DNA from: Actinomycetales bacterium
GTDB lineage: Bacteria; Actinomycetota; Actinomycetes; S36-B12
Assembly (NCBI GenBank): GCA_017849335.1
Contig: JAFIHP010000204.1
Span: forward strand, 1-18,078
Direction: 5' to 3'
Length of the DNA stretch: 18,078 nucleotides
Shown: positions 6,631 through 13,425 of the stretch, one piece after another
Numbering within the stretch: position 1 is the first letter of the stretch
Layout: each line of letters starts with the position of its first letter
Notes under the pieces: generated by a model
Seen by the model: the letters and a program-made list of their open reading frames with translations, nothing else
Databases searched by the model: none
Told to the model about the DNA's origin: nothing
Program-made: the position numbers and the translations under genes

Positions 6631-8286
6631 TCAACGCTCCCGCAGGCCGTCCTCGTCCAGCTCCAGCCAGCGGTCGACGGCCAGGCGAGAGAGCAGCTCG
6701 TCGTCGTGGCTGACGACGAGCATCGCGCCCCGGTAGCCCGAGAGCGCGTTCACGAGTGCGTCGACGCTGGACCGGTCCAGGCTGTTGGTCGGCTCGTCGA
6801 GCACCAGCAGCTGGCTCGGCGGGTCGGCGAGAAGCAGCCGAGCCAGCGCCACGCGGAAGCGCTCCCCGCCGGACAGCGTCCCGACCGGGCGCTCGACGTC
6901 CGCGCCGCGTAGGCCGAACCGGGCCAGGCGGGACCGGACCTCGCCGACCGCCGCGCCCGGCGCAGCCGCGCGAACGGCATCGAGCACGCTCTGCTCGTCG
7001 GCCAGGTGGTCCAGTCGTTGCGGGAGGTAGCCGATCCGCTCGGTGAGGGCCACCGCCGACACGTCGTGGTCCGCGGCGTGGCCGGTCCCGCGGTCGAGCC
7101 GTCCCACCAGCTGCTCCAGCAGCCGGGTCTTCCCGATCCCGTTGCGACCGACGAGTGCCACGCGCTCGGGACCCTGCAGGACGACGACCCGCTCGCCGTC
7201 GTGGAGCTCGGCCAGGCGCCGGCCGGACGGTACCTGCGGGTCGGGCAGGTCGACCCGGATCCCGTCGTCCTCGCGGACCCGGGCGGCCTGCTCGTCGACC
7301 GCGCGACGGGCCGCCTCGACGCGGCCGTCGAGGGTGCCGCGAAGCCGGCCGGCGGCGGCCTGGGCGTTCGACTTCCGCTGGTTCATGATGATCGGCGGCG
7401 CCTCGCGGTTCTCCCGCGCGGTCCGTCCCGCCCGCTCGCGCCGCGCGATGGCCGTCTCCGCGGCGATCCGCTGCCGGCGCTCGGCGCGCAGGGCCTGCTC
7501 GGCCGTGCGCAAGGCCTGCCGTGCCGCCGCGTCCTCTTGCTCGACGTGCTCGGTGAACGCCGTGAATCCGCCGCCGAACACGCTCACCGCTTCGTCGCGC
7601 ACCTCGGCGGTGTCGTCCATGAGGTCGAGCAGCGCCCGGTCGTGGCTGACGACCAGCAGCGCACCCCTCCACGACGCGAGCTGCTCGCGCAGACGCCGCC
7701 GGGACGGGCGGTCGAGGTTGTTGGTCGGCTCGTCGAGGAGGACGACCGGGAAGCCGGCGAGCCGGAGGCCGGCGAGCGCCGTCAGCACGGTCTCCCCGCC
7801 CGACAGCGTGCCGACCGGGCGGTCCAGCCCGATGGCGGACAGCCCGATCGCGTCGAGCACCGCAGCAGACCGCGCCTCGACGTCCCACGCGTCGCCCACG
7901 GCCTCGAAGACCGCCTCGGACACCTCACCCCGCCCGATCGCGCGCAGGGCGTCGAGAACGGCGCGCACACCGAGAAGGTCCGCGACCGTCGCGTCGGTCG
8001 CGAGCGTGACCTGCTGCGGCAGATAGCCGACCTCGCCGTGGGTGGTGACCGAGCCGGCCTGCGGGCGCAGTCGACCGCCGACCAGGCGCAGCAGGGTCGA
8101 CTTCCCGGCGCCGTTGGCGCCGACGACGCCGGTCCGGCCCGGGCCGAACGCGACGGAGGTGTCCCGCAGCACCGGGGTGCCATCGGGCCAGGAGAAGGTG
8201 ACGCGGTCGAGCACGACCGCAGGAGTGCGGGAGGAGTTCGGATGTGACACAGGGCGTCCGTTCGATGTCAGCGGGAGCGCTGGCAT
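6631..8286 (-). CDS. ABC-F family ATPase (ribosome-associated, duplicated ATP-binding cassette)
   Basis: 551 residues with two ATP-binding cassettes and no membrane domain, the ABC-F architecture. Cassette 1 has Walker A GANGAGKST, signature LSGGE and Walker B VVLLDEPTNNLD. A charged coiled-coil linker (about 230-330) then contains RENREAPPIIMNQRKS. Cassette 2 has GRNGIGKT, LSGGERFRVALARLLL and LLVLDEPTNSLD. ABC-F proteins bind the ribosomal E site and relieve stalling or displace antibiotics. Housekeeping versus resistance type cannot be decided by eye. The start is ATG 8286, but GTG 8250 (VSHPNSS) is equally possible and closer to the family start. Neither has a clear Shine-Dalgarno. Unlike its neighbours it has a ~100-nt leader with a candidate uORF, suggesting induction by ribosome stalling (inference). 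Confidence 0.93.
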   Translation of the reverse strand: MPALPLTSNGRPVSHPNSSRTPAVVLDRVTFSWPDGTPVLRDTSVAFGPGRTGVVGANGAGKSTLLRLVGGRLRPQAGSVTTHGEVGYLPQQVTLATDATVADLLGVRAVLDALRAIGRGEVSEAVFEAVGDAWDVEARSAAVLDAIGLSAIGLDRPVGTLSGGETVLTALAGLRLAGFPVVLLDEPTNNLDRPSRRRLREQLASWRGALLVVSHDRALLDLMDDTAEVRDEAVSVFGGGFTAFTEHVEQEDAAARQALRTAEQALRAERRQRIAAETAIARRERAGRTARENREAPPIIMNQRKSNAQAAAGRLRGTLDGRVEAARRAVDEQAARVREDDGIRVDLPDPQVPSGRRLAELHDGERVVVLQGPERVALVGRNGIGKTRLLEQLVGRLDRGTGHAADHDVSAVALTERIGYLPQRLDHLADEQSVLDAVRAAAPGAAVGEVRSRLARFGLRGADVERPVGTLSGGERFRVALARLLLADPPSQLLVLDEPTNSLDRSSVDALVNALSGYRGAMLVVSHDDELLSRLAVDRWLELDEDGLRER

Positions 8287-8348
8287 CGCGGACCGGCCAC
8301 GGACCGGCGTCGACGTCAGCGCGGGGGCAGCACCACGCGGTCGACACC
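8277..8348 (-). promoter_or_regulatory. Candidate attenuator: two mutually exclusive stems in the ABC-F leader
   Basis: In the minus-strand RNA, GGUGUCGAC (8348-8340, inside the leader ORF) can pair over 9 bp, with one G-U, with GUCGACGCC (8314-8306, just after its stop). GCGCUG (8322-8317, the end of the leader ORF) can pair with CAGCGC (8282-8277), next to ATG 8286. The two pairings cross, so they should be alternatives, as in translational attenuators. GTCGAC and GCGC motifs are common in GC-rich DNA, so chance is possible. Confidence 0.35.
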
Positions 8349-8354
8349 TGTCAT
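8316..8354 (-). CDS. Candidate 12-residue leader peptide MTGVDRVVLPPR upstream of ABC-F
   Basis: A tiny ORF beginning ATG 8354 and ending TGA 8316, 29 bp before ATG 8286 of the ABC-F gene. A GAGG (minus strand, GTGAGGACCGTTCG then ATG) stands 8 nt upstream, the best ribosome site in this leader. The product ends VVLPPR; consecutive prolines near a stop are prone to stalling. Leader peptides before antibiotic-responsive ABC-F genes are established in other bacteria. Whether this one is translated is inference. Confidence 0.4.
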   Translation of the reverse strand: MTGVDRVVLPPR

Positions 8355-8389
8355 CGAACGGTCCTCACGGGAGGGAATGGAACACCAGC

Positions 8390-8395
8390 AGGGTA
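8390..8395 (-). promoter_or_regulatory. Candidate -10 hexamer TACCCT for the ABC-F transcript
   Basis: TACCCT on the minus strand fits TANNNT and is the only such hexamer seen between the hydrolase stop (8402) and the ABC-F gene. It would start RNA near 8383, giving a ~30-nt lead to the small ORF and about 100 nt to the ABC-F start. No good -35 is visible. Confidence 0.4.
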
Positions 8396-8401
8396 CACGC
8401 C

Positions 8402-9289
8402 TCAGCGACAGAAGCGTTCCCACGCAGCAGCAACGAACTCCGGGTGCTCCATCTGCGCGACGTGGCCGCAGTCCGGAAGCACGACGACGTGCGCGTCCGG
8501 GAAGTGCTGCGTGGCCCGGTACGCCGATCGCGAGTCGACCAGAGGGTCCTTTCGCCCGTAGACCAGCAGCGTCGGGCACGTCACCCGCTCGGCCAGCCGC
8601 CACGGCCGGTCGGGTCCGACGTCGGCGTAGGTGCGCAGCAACCCGCGAAGCGACCGCGTGAAGACCTCGGCCGCATAGGGGCGGCGGTCGTACTCGCGCA
8701 CCTCGGCCGTGGTCTCCTCGACGCGGATCGCCGGCACGCGCGCGGGGTCGGCGAACGTCGCGGCCAGCGTCCCGCGCACCCGGGCACCGGCGTCCACGCG
8801 CAGGTAGCGGGTCAGCAGGCGCTCGCCGACGCCCGGGACGGCGACGACCGGGAGGTGGAGGTTGCCGCGCGTCGCGTAGAGCGACGGCAACGCCGGGGAG
8901 ACGAGCGTGAGCGAGCGGACGAGGTCGGGGCGGCGGGCAGCGACCTGGAGCGCCACCGCCCCTCCCAGCGAGTTGCCGAACAGGTGCACCGGTCCGGCGT
9001 CGAGGTGGGTGACGAGCTCGACGACGGCTCGGGCATGCCCGGCCGGCGTCACGTCGCCGTCGCGCGGGGGCGGAGAGCCGGCGAAACCCGGCAGGTCGAC
9101 GGCCCAGCAGTCCACCTCGCCGGTGAGGCGGGCCATGAGGTCGGTCCAGTTGAGAGCCGATCCGCCGATCCCGTGCACGAACACCGCGGCGGGAAGTCCG
9201 GCCTGCTGCCCCGGCGCGTGCCGGACCGAGAGCGTGCGACCTGGCAGCGCGACGTCCTCGCGGGCGGGCGAGGCGGGCACCGGGGGCAC
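8402..9289 (-). CDS. Alpha/beta-fold hydrolase
   Basis: A 295-residue serine hydrolase of the alpha/beta superfamily; substrate unknown. The oxyanion region is AAVFVHGIGGSALNW, the nucleophile elbow is LFGNSLGGAVAL (Ser in GNSLGG), the acid is in LVYGRKDPLVDS and the His is in VLPDCGHVAQMEHPE, so the triad is complete. The cap lies between about 150 and 215. The reading frame extends upstream without a stop, so the start is a judgement. GTG 9289 was chosen because TACGCT lies 7 nt upstream; GTG 9280 is the alternative. It is divergent from the TetR gene with 57 bp between, a common layout for a repressor and its target, but that regulation is only inferred. Confidence 0.9.
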   Translation of the reverse strand: MPPVPASPAREDVALPGRTLSVRHAPGQQAGLPAAVFVHGIGGSALNWTDLMARLTGEVDCWAVDLPGFAGSPPPRDGDVTPAGHARAVVELVTHLDAGPVHLFGNSLGGAVALQVAARRPDLVRSLTLVSPALPSLYATRGNLHLPVVAVPGVGERLLTRYLRVDAGARVRGTLAATFADPARVPAIRVEETTAEVREYDRRPYAAEVFTRSLRGLLRTYADVGPDRPWRLAERVTCPTLLVYGRKDPLVDSRSAYRATQHFPDAHVVVLPDCGHVAQMEHPEFVAAAWERFCR

Positions 9290-9346
9290 GTCCGGCAGCG
9301 TACCGACGGCGACCCGACGAAGGGTACCGGCCAGTAGGCTTCGCCC
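9290..9346. promoter_or_regulatory. Divergent hydrolase/TetR promoter region with repeated GTACCGRC
   Basis: This 57-bp gap holds back-to-back -10 candidates: TACGCT on the minus strand (9297-9302, 7 nt before GTG 9289) and TAGGCT on the plus strand (9335-9340, 6 nt before GTG 9347). Between them an 8-mer occurs twice in the same direction, GTACCGAC (9300-9307) and GTACCGGC (9324-9331). The second contains the palindrome GGTACC. These could be a regulator site for the TetR protein, but the repeat is short and unproven. Confidence 0.5.
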
Positions 9347-9970
9347 GTGTCGACGACCGAGCCCGCGCGCACGCGGATGCCCCGCGAGCTGCGGCGCCGT
9401 CAGGTGGTGGCCGCCGCGCTCGAGGTCTTCTCGTCCGTCGGTTACCACGCGGCCTCGATGGACGACATCGCCGTCCGGGCGGGCGTCTCGAAGCCGGTCG
9501 TGTACCAGCACTTCCCGAGCAAGCTGGAGCTCTACCTGGCGATCCTGGACGCCGGCATCGAGGACCTGATCGCCGCGGCCCGCACGGCCCTGTCGAGCAC
9601 GACGGACAACGCCGTACGCGTGCGCAACATGGTCAACGCCTACTTCGACTTCGTCGCCGACGACAGCGGCGCGTTCCGGGTCGTCTTCGAGAGCGACCTG
9701 TCGAACGAGCCCGCTGTCCGGGAGCGGGCCGAGGCCGCGGAGGCCGAGCTCGCCCGGCTCAGCGCGGACGTGATCGCCGGCGACACCGGGCTCTCGCACG
9801 ACGAGGCGCTGCTCATCGCCACCGGGACGCTGGGCACGGTCCAGGTCGCCGCGCTGCGCTGGCTGCGCGACGGCACCATCTCGCGCGAGAAGGCGGCCGA
9901 GGTCGTCACCTCGCTTGCGTGGCGTGGGATCAGCGGCTTCCCGATGACCCACCCGCCGACGACGGAATAA
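9347..9970 (+). CDS. TetR-family transcriptional regulator
   Basis: A 207-residue TetR repressor. The N-terminal helix-turn-helix domain is clear: RRRQVVAAALEVFSSVGYHAASMDDIAVRAGVSKPVVYQHFPSKLELYLAIL (residues ~16-67), with the usual recognition helix SKPVVYQHF. The C-terminal ligand domain (about 75-200) is all helical and includes VNAYFDFVADDSGAFRVVFE. The start is GTG 9347, supported by TAGGCT 6 nt upstream, implying a leaderless mRNA. It precedes the DUF3107 gene by 56 bp. The order TetR, DUF3107, ferritin-like, helicase, ParA matches my recollection of M. tuberculosis Rv3208 onwards, so it is probably an Rv3208 orthologue rather than a local accessory regulator. Confidence 0.94.
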   Translation: MSTTEPARTRMPRELRRRQVVAAALEVFSSVGYHAASMDDIAVRAGVSKPVVYQHFPSKLELYLAILDAGIEDLIAAARTALSSTTDNAVRVRNMVNAYFDFVADDSGAFRVVFESDLSNEPAVRERAEAAEAELARLSADVIAGDTGLSHDEALLIATGTLGTVQVAALRWLRDGTISREKAAEVVTSLAWRGISGFPMTHPPTTE

Positions 9971-9993
9971 CCCGACGCCCGGCACGATTGACC

Positions 9994-10019
9994 TGGGCAG
10001 GAGCCCACGAAGCAAAGGA
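9994..10019 (+). promoter_or_regulatory. Leader of the DUF3107 gene: small hairpin and strong ribosome site
   Basis: TGGGC (9994-9998) and GCCCA (10003-10007) form a 5-bp stem with a 4-nt loop, followed by AAAGGA (10014-10019) 7 nt before GTG 10027. A TTGACC (9988-9993) resembles a -35, but no matching TANNNT follows. This is the clearest Shine-Dalgarno-led gene in the central block. The hairpin has no T-tract, so it is not a classical terminator. Confidence 0.4.
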
Positions 10020-10026
10020 CGGTCCC

Positions 10027-10248
10027 GTGGAGATCAAGATCGGCGTGCAGGACACCCCGCGCGAGGTTGCGCTGGACAGCGACGACACCGCGGAGTCGGT
10101 GATCGCCGCGGTCGAGGCGGCTCTGGCGGACGGGAGCATCTTGAAGCTCGTGGACGAGCGCGGCCGGACGGTCCTGGTTCCTGCCGGCAAGATCGCCTAC
10201 GTCGAGGTCGGCGCCACGTCCCGTGGCCGGGTCGGCTTCGGCTCGTAG
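10027..10248 (+). CDS. DUF3107 protein (TB9.4-like)
   Basis: A 73-residue small acidic protein of a widespread actinobacterial family of unknown biochemical role. The opening VEIKIGVQDTPREVALDS, the middle VEAALADGSILKLVDERGR and the end VPAGKIAYVEVG match what I recall of M. tuberculosis Rv3208A (TB9.4). The start is GTG 10027 with AAAGGA 7 nt upstream. Longer in-frame starts to 9919 are rejected because they lie within the TetR coding region. Three bp separate its stop from that of the convergent ferritin-like gene. Confidence 0.9.
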   Translation: MEIKIGVQDTPREVALDSDDTAESVIAAVEAALADGSILKLVDERGRTVLVPAGKIAYVEVGATSRGRVGFGS

Positions 10249-10251
10249 CGC

Positions 10252-10947
10252 TCAGGCGGCCAGGCCGAGGGCGGCCATCCGCCGTGCGTGGTTCTCGGTG
10301 AGCCGCGCGAGCATCCGGCCGATCTCGGCCAGGTCGGTGCCCGGCCGGTCGACCCCGCCCACCAGCAGCGTCGAGAGCGCGTCCCGCTCGGCGGCGACGC
10401 GCTGCGCCTGCGAGAGCGCCTCGCCGACCAGCCGCCGCCCCCACAGGGCGAGCCGGCCCCCCACCCGGGGGTCGGCGTTGATCGCGGCGCGCACGCGGTC
10501 GACCACGAACTGCGACTGGCCGAGGTCTCCGCACACCGCGACGACCAGGTCGCGGGTCTGCGGATCGACGTACGCGGAGATCTCCCGGTAGAAGTCCGTG
10601 CCGATGCCGTCGCCGACGTACGCCTTGACCAGGCCCTCGAGCCAGTCACTGGGGGCCGTGTGCGCGTGGAAGCCGTCGATCGCCGCGCGGAACGGCGTCA
10701 TCGCGTCCTGGGGATCGACGCCGAACTCGACCAGCCGGTCGCGCAGCGCGCAGAAGTGTCGGTACTCCGCGGTCGCCATCCCGGCGAGCGCGGCCTTGTC
10801 GTCGACGGTCGGGGCCATCGCGGCATCGGCGGCAAGCCGCTCGAACGCGGACAGCTCGCCGTACGCGAGGACACCGATCAGGTCGACCACCGCGGCGCGG
10901 TACTCCGGGTCGCTGAGGGCCTCCGAGGACGGTCCGAGTTCGGTCAT
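10252..10947 (-). CDS. Ferritin-like-fold protein (MiaE-like, Rv3210c type)
   Basis: A 231-residue all-helical protein of the ferritin-like superfamily. The first helix pair has the expected metal residues, E in AYGELSAFERLA and an ExxH in ATAEYRHFCALRD. The second half (DFYREISAYV, GDLGQSQFVVDRV, LTENHARRMAAL) lacks a clear second ExxH, so a complete di-iron centre is doubtful. Relatives are annotated as ferritin-like or tRNA-hydroxylase-like; the true function is unknown. The start is ATG 10947, with TAGCCT 7 nt upstream. The longer frame to 10989 would run into the helicase promoter and is rejected. It is divergent from the helicase and part of the conserved block. Confidence 0.88.
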   Translation of the reverse strand: MTELGPSSEALSDPEYRAAVVDLIGVLAYGELSAFERLAADAAMAPTVDDKAALAGMATAEYRHFCALRDRLVEFGVDPQDAMTPFRAAIDGFHAHTAPSDWLEGLVKAYVGDGIGTDFYREISAYVDPQTRDLVVAVCGDLGQSQFVVDRVRAAINADPRVGGRLALWGRRLVGEALSQAQRVAAERDALSTLLVGGVDRPGTDLAEIGRMLARLTENHARRMAALGLAA

Positions 10948-10954
10948 GGCGGGC

Positions 10955-10960
10955 AGGCTA
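10955..10960 (-). promoter_or_regulatory. Candidate -10 hexamer TAGCCT for the ferritin-like gene, leaderless
   Basis: On the minus strand TAGCCT is followed by 7 nt (GCCCGCC) and ATG 10947. No Shine-Dalgarno is present. It lies 12 bp from the oppositely directed TAGACT of the helicase. Confidence 0.5.
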
Positions 10961-10972
10961 CTGCGCGGCCGG

Positions 10973-10978
10973 TAGACT
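10973..10978 (+). promoter_or_regulatory. Candidate -10 hexamer TAGACT for the DEAD-box helicase
   Basis: TAGACT is a strong match to TANNNT. It predicts RNA starting near 10985, i.e. a ~37-nt leader to a CTG start at 11022 or ~10 nt to GTG 10995. The presence of GGGAG at 11012-11016 favours the leadered reading. Confidence 0.5.
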
Positions 10979-11021
10979 GCTGGCGACATCGCGCGTGCGC
11001 GGTCCGATCCTGGGAGTTCCC

Positions 11022-12572
11022 CTGAGCACCAATTCCTCCGTCGACCCGACGACGGCCCCCACCTTCACCGAGCTGGGCGCCGACCCGAAGATCGCCGAGG
11101 CCCTCGCGGCCGACGGCATCACCCACGCCTTCCCCATCCAGCAGCAGTGCATCCCGCTGGCCCTGCAGGGCACCGATCTGATCGGCCAGGCGAAGACCGG
11201 CACGGGCAAGACCCTCGGCTTCGGCATCCCGCTCCTGCAGCGCATCGCCGCCCCCGGCACCGAGGCCTACGCCGCGTTGCCCGCCGACGCGCAGGGACGC
11301 CCGCAAGCACTGGTCGTGTGCCCGACGCGCGAGCTCGGCCTTCAGGTCGCCACCGACATCGAGCGCGCGGGCCGCATCATGGGTATCCGCGTGCTCGCCG
11401 TCTACGGCGGTCGGGCCTACGAGCCGCAGATCGACGCGTTGAAGGCAGGCGTCGACGTCATCGTCGGCACCCCGGGCCGGATCATCGACCTGGCCGGCCG
11501 TCGAGACCTGGACCTGTCGCACGTAAGGGTGCTCGTCCTCGACGAGGCCGACGAGATGCTCGACATGGGCTTCCTGCCCGACGTCGAGCGGATCGTCGCG
11601 ATGCTGCCGACCAAGCGGCAGACCATGCTGTTCTCGCCCACGATGCCCGGTCAGATCGTCAACCTCGCCCGGCGGTACATGACCAACCCGCTGCACCTGC
11701 GGGCGCCGGACATGGGCGACGAGAACGCCACCGTCGACGCGATCGAGCAGCACGTCTGGCGCGTCCACCCGATGGACAAGGTCGAGCTGCTCGCGCGGAT
11801 CCTGCAGGCCGACGGCCGCGAGCTCGCCATGATCTTCACCCGCACGAAGCGCAAGGCCCAGCGGATCTACGACGAGCTCACCGAGCGCGGCTTCGCGGTC
11901 GGCGCGGTGCACGGCGATCTGGGACAAGGTGCCCGCGAGCAGGCGCTGCGGGCCTTCCGCACGGGCAAGGTCGACGTCCTCGTCGCGACCGACGTGGCCG
12001 CGCGCGGTATCGACGTCGACAACGTCACGCACGTGGTCAACTACGAGGGCCCCGACGACGAGAAGACCTACCTGCACCGCATCGGGCGCACCGGTCGTGC
12101 GGGCCACTCGGGCACGGCGGTGACCTTCGTCGACTGGGAGGACATCGCCCGCTGGCAGATGATCGACCGGGCGCTGAAGCTGCCGTTCAAGGACCCGATC
12201 GAGACGTACTCGACCAGCGAGCACGTCTACACCGGTCTGGGGATCCCGGCGGGCACCGGCGGCACGCTGCCGAAGGCGGACCGGACCCGGGCGGGCCTGT
12301 CGGCGGAGGCCGTCGAGGATCTCGGCGAGACCGGCAAGAAGCACCGCAGCGCCGACAGCGGCAGCGACCGGCGGCACAAGCACGGCGACCGCAAGCACGG
12401 CGACCGCCCTGGCGACGGCAAGACGAAGCACAAGTCGTCCGGCAAGCCCGAGAAGGCTCCGGCGGCGGCACGGACCGAGTCCAAGCCGCCCGCGGCGCGG
12501 GTACGCCGCCAGCGGCGACGGACGCGCGGCGGCGAGGCGACAACACCCGCACCCGCCGAGACCCAGGACTGA
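11022..12572 (+). CDS. DEAD-box ATP-dependent RNA helicase (RhlE-type)
   Basis: A 516-residue RNA helicase. All core motifs run in order: Q motif (FPIQ), I (AKTGTGKT), Ia (PTRELG), Ib (TPGR), II (DEAD), III, IV (IFTRTK), V (VATDVAARGID) and VI (HRIGRTGRAG). Motif III reads SPT where SAT is normal (Pro codon 11637-11639). The tail from about residue 430 is low-complexity and very basic, with tandem KHGDR units and RVRRQRRRTRGG, typical of RNA-annealing tails. CTG 11022 (LSTNSS) is chosen as start because GGGAG (11012-11016) stands 5 nt upstream; GTG 10995 is the in-frame alternative adding 9 residues. It converges on parA with 13 bp between and is probably the Rv3211 orthologue. Confidence 0.95.
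   Translation: MSTNSSVDPTTAPTFTELGADPKIAEALAADGITHAFPIQQQCIPLALQGTDLIGQAKTGTGKTLGFGIPLLQRIAAPGTEAYAALPADAQGRPQALVVCPTRELGLQVATDIERAGRIMGIRVLAVYGGRAYEPQIDALKAGVDVIVGTPGRIIDLAGRRDLDLSHVRVLVLDEADEMLDMGFLPDVERIVAMLPTKRQTMLFSPTMPGQIVNLARRYMTNPLHLRAPDMGDENATVDAIEQHVWRVHPMDKVELLARILQADGRELAMIFTRTKRKAQRIYDELTERGFAVGAVHGDLGQGAREQALRAFRTGKVDVLVATDVAARGIDVDNVTHVVNYEGPDDEKTYLHRIGRTGRAGHSGTAVTFVDWEDIARWQMIDRALKLPFKDPIETYSTSEHVYTGLGIPAGTGGTLPKADRTRAGLSAEAVEDLGETGKKHRSADSGSDRRHKHGDRKHGDRPGDGKTKHKSSGKPEKAPAAARTESKPPAARVRRQRRRTRGGEATTPAPAETQD
12378..12407 (+). repeat. Perfect tandem 15-bp repeat, two copies, in the helicase tail
   Basis: AAGCACGGCGACCGC occurs at 12378-12392 and again at 12393-12407 without a gap, encoding KHGDR twice. 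A degraded third unit (PGDGK) follows. This looks like slippage expansion in the disordered basic tail, and length may vary between strains. Confidence 0.9.
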
Positions 12573-12585
12573 CCCCGACGCGGCG

Positions 12586-13347
12586 TCACCCGACCGACGC
12601 GACGAGCTCCCCGGCGAGCACGCGGTAGTCGTGCGCACCGCGCGAGTGTCCGGCGGTCGCGAGGATGCTGCGCCCGGCGGCGGGCGCCTCGGCGAAGCGG
12701 ATCGTCCGGGTGATGGGCGAGAACACGTGCAGCCCGTAGCGCGGGCCCAGGTCCGCGAGCACCGCTCGGGCGTGCGTCGTCCGGCCGTCGTAGAGGGTCG
12801 GGACGACCCCCGCCACCTGCAGGCGCGGGTTCGTCAGCCGCTGGACGTCGGCGATGGTCTCCATCAGCTGCCCGACGCCGCGGTGCGACAGCGTCTCGCA
12901 CTGCAGCGGCACCAGAACCGCGTCGGCGGCGGTAAGGGCGTTGATGGTGACGATCCCGAGCGAGGGCGAGCAGTCGAGCAGGATCCAGTCGTAGTCGGCC
13001 GACACGGCCGACATCGCCTCCCGCACCACGTACTCGCGCCCCACCACACCGGCGAGCGCGCGGTCGGCACCGGCGAGGTCGATCGCCGCCGGCAGCAGGT
13101 CGACCCCGTCGGGGGTCGGCACGATCGCCTCGCCGGCCGAGACGGTGCCGCCCACGAGGACCTGCGCGATCGTGCGGTCGAGGTCCTCCGGGTCCAGCCC
13201 CAGGCTGAACGTCGCACAGGCCTGCGCGTCCAGGTCGACGACCAGCGTCCGCTCGCCGCGCTCGACGAGCGCCGCGGCCACGTTGACGACCGTTGTCGTC
13301 TTGCCCACGCCGCCCTTCTGGTTCGCCACCGCGACGACCCGGGCCAT
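12586..13347 (-). CDS. Orphan ParA/Soj-family ATPase
   Basis: A 253-residue ParA-type ATPase. The deviant Walker A KGGVGKTTT (residues ~11-19) carries the signature Lys, A' is DLDAQACATFSLG, and Walker B is WILLDCSPSLG. No parB, parS-like repeat or second segregation gene is adjacent, so it is an orphan rather than a chromosome partition locus. By recollection it matches M. tuberculosis Rv3213c, also annotated as Soj-related in this same block. Orphan ParAs elsewhere position cellular cargo; the cargo is unknown here. The start is ATG 13347, with TAGGGT 6 nt upstream (leaderless). Divergent from the RsbW-like gene. Confidence 0.93.
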   Translation of the reverse strand: MARVVAVANQKGGVGKTTTVVNVAAALVERGERTLVVDLDAQACATFSLGLDPEDLDRTIAQVLVGGTVSAGEAIVPTPDGVDLLPAAIDLAGADRALAGVVGREYVVREAMSAVSADYDWILLDCSPSLGIVTINALTAADAVLVPLQCETLSHRGVGQLMETIADVQRLTNPRLQVAGVVPTLYDGRTTHARAVLADLGPRYGLHVFSPITRTIRFAEAPAAGRSILATAGHSRGAHDYRVLAGELVASVG

Positions 13348-13353
13348 GTGCCG

Positions 13354-13359
13354 ACCCTA
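13354..13359 (-). promoter_or_regulatory. Candidate -10 hexamer TAGGGT for parA, leaderless
   Basis: On the minus strand TAGGGT is followed by CGGCAC (6 nt) and ATG 13347. It fits TANNNT, has the same spacing as the add, MOSC, TetR and acetyltransferase promoters, and no Shine-Dalgarno is present. Confidence 0.6.
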
Positions 13360-13389
13360 CGGCCTTGACGATCTCGATCGGAGTGGCAA

Positions 13390-13416
13390 GGTTTGGCGGA
13401 ACCGGAGCGGGGGTAG
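13390..13416 (+). promoter_or_regulatory. Candidate sigma-B/sigma-F-type promoter GGTTT-N16-GGGTAG
   Basis: GGTTT (13390-13394), a 16-nt spacer and GGGTAG (13411-13416) match the actinobacterial stress-sigma consensus GTTT-N14-17-GGGTAT except for the last base. RNA would begin near 13424, at or beside GTG 13426. The gene downstream is an RsbW-type ATPase, which in known systems is an anti-sigma factor for exactly this sigma class, so the match is biologically coherent. Confidence 0.6.
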
Positions 13417-13425
13417 GACTGACGC

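Noticed and set aside
9994..10007. Hairpin TGGGC-AGGA-GCCCA as a terminator of the TetR gene
   Set aside because: The stem is only 5 bp and no T-tract follows; instead a ribosome site follows at once.
10944..12638. A 564-codon minus-strand ORF across the helicase
   Set aside because: It is exactly antisense to a helicase with all motifs; its translation is low-complexity and fits no family.
12586..13347. A chromosome or plasmid partition locus (parAB)
   Set aside because: Only parA is present. There is no ParB gene or parS-like repeat nearby, and the surrounding block is conserved chromosomal core.
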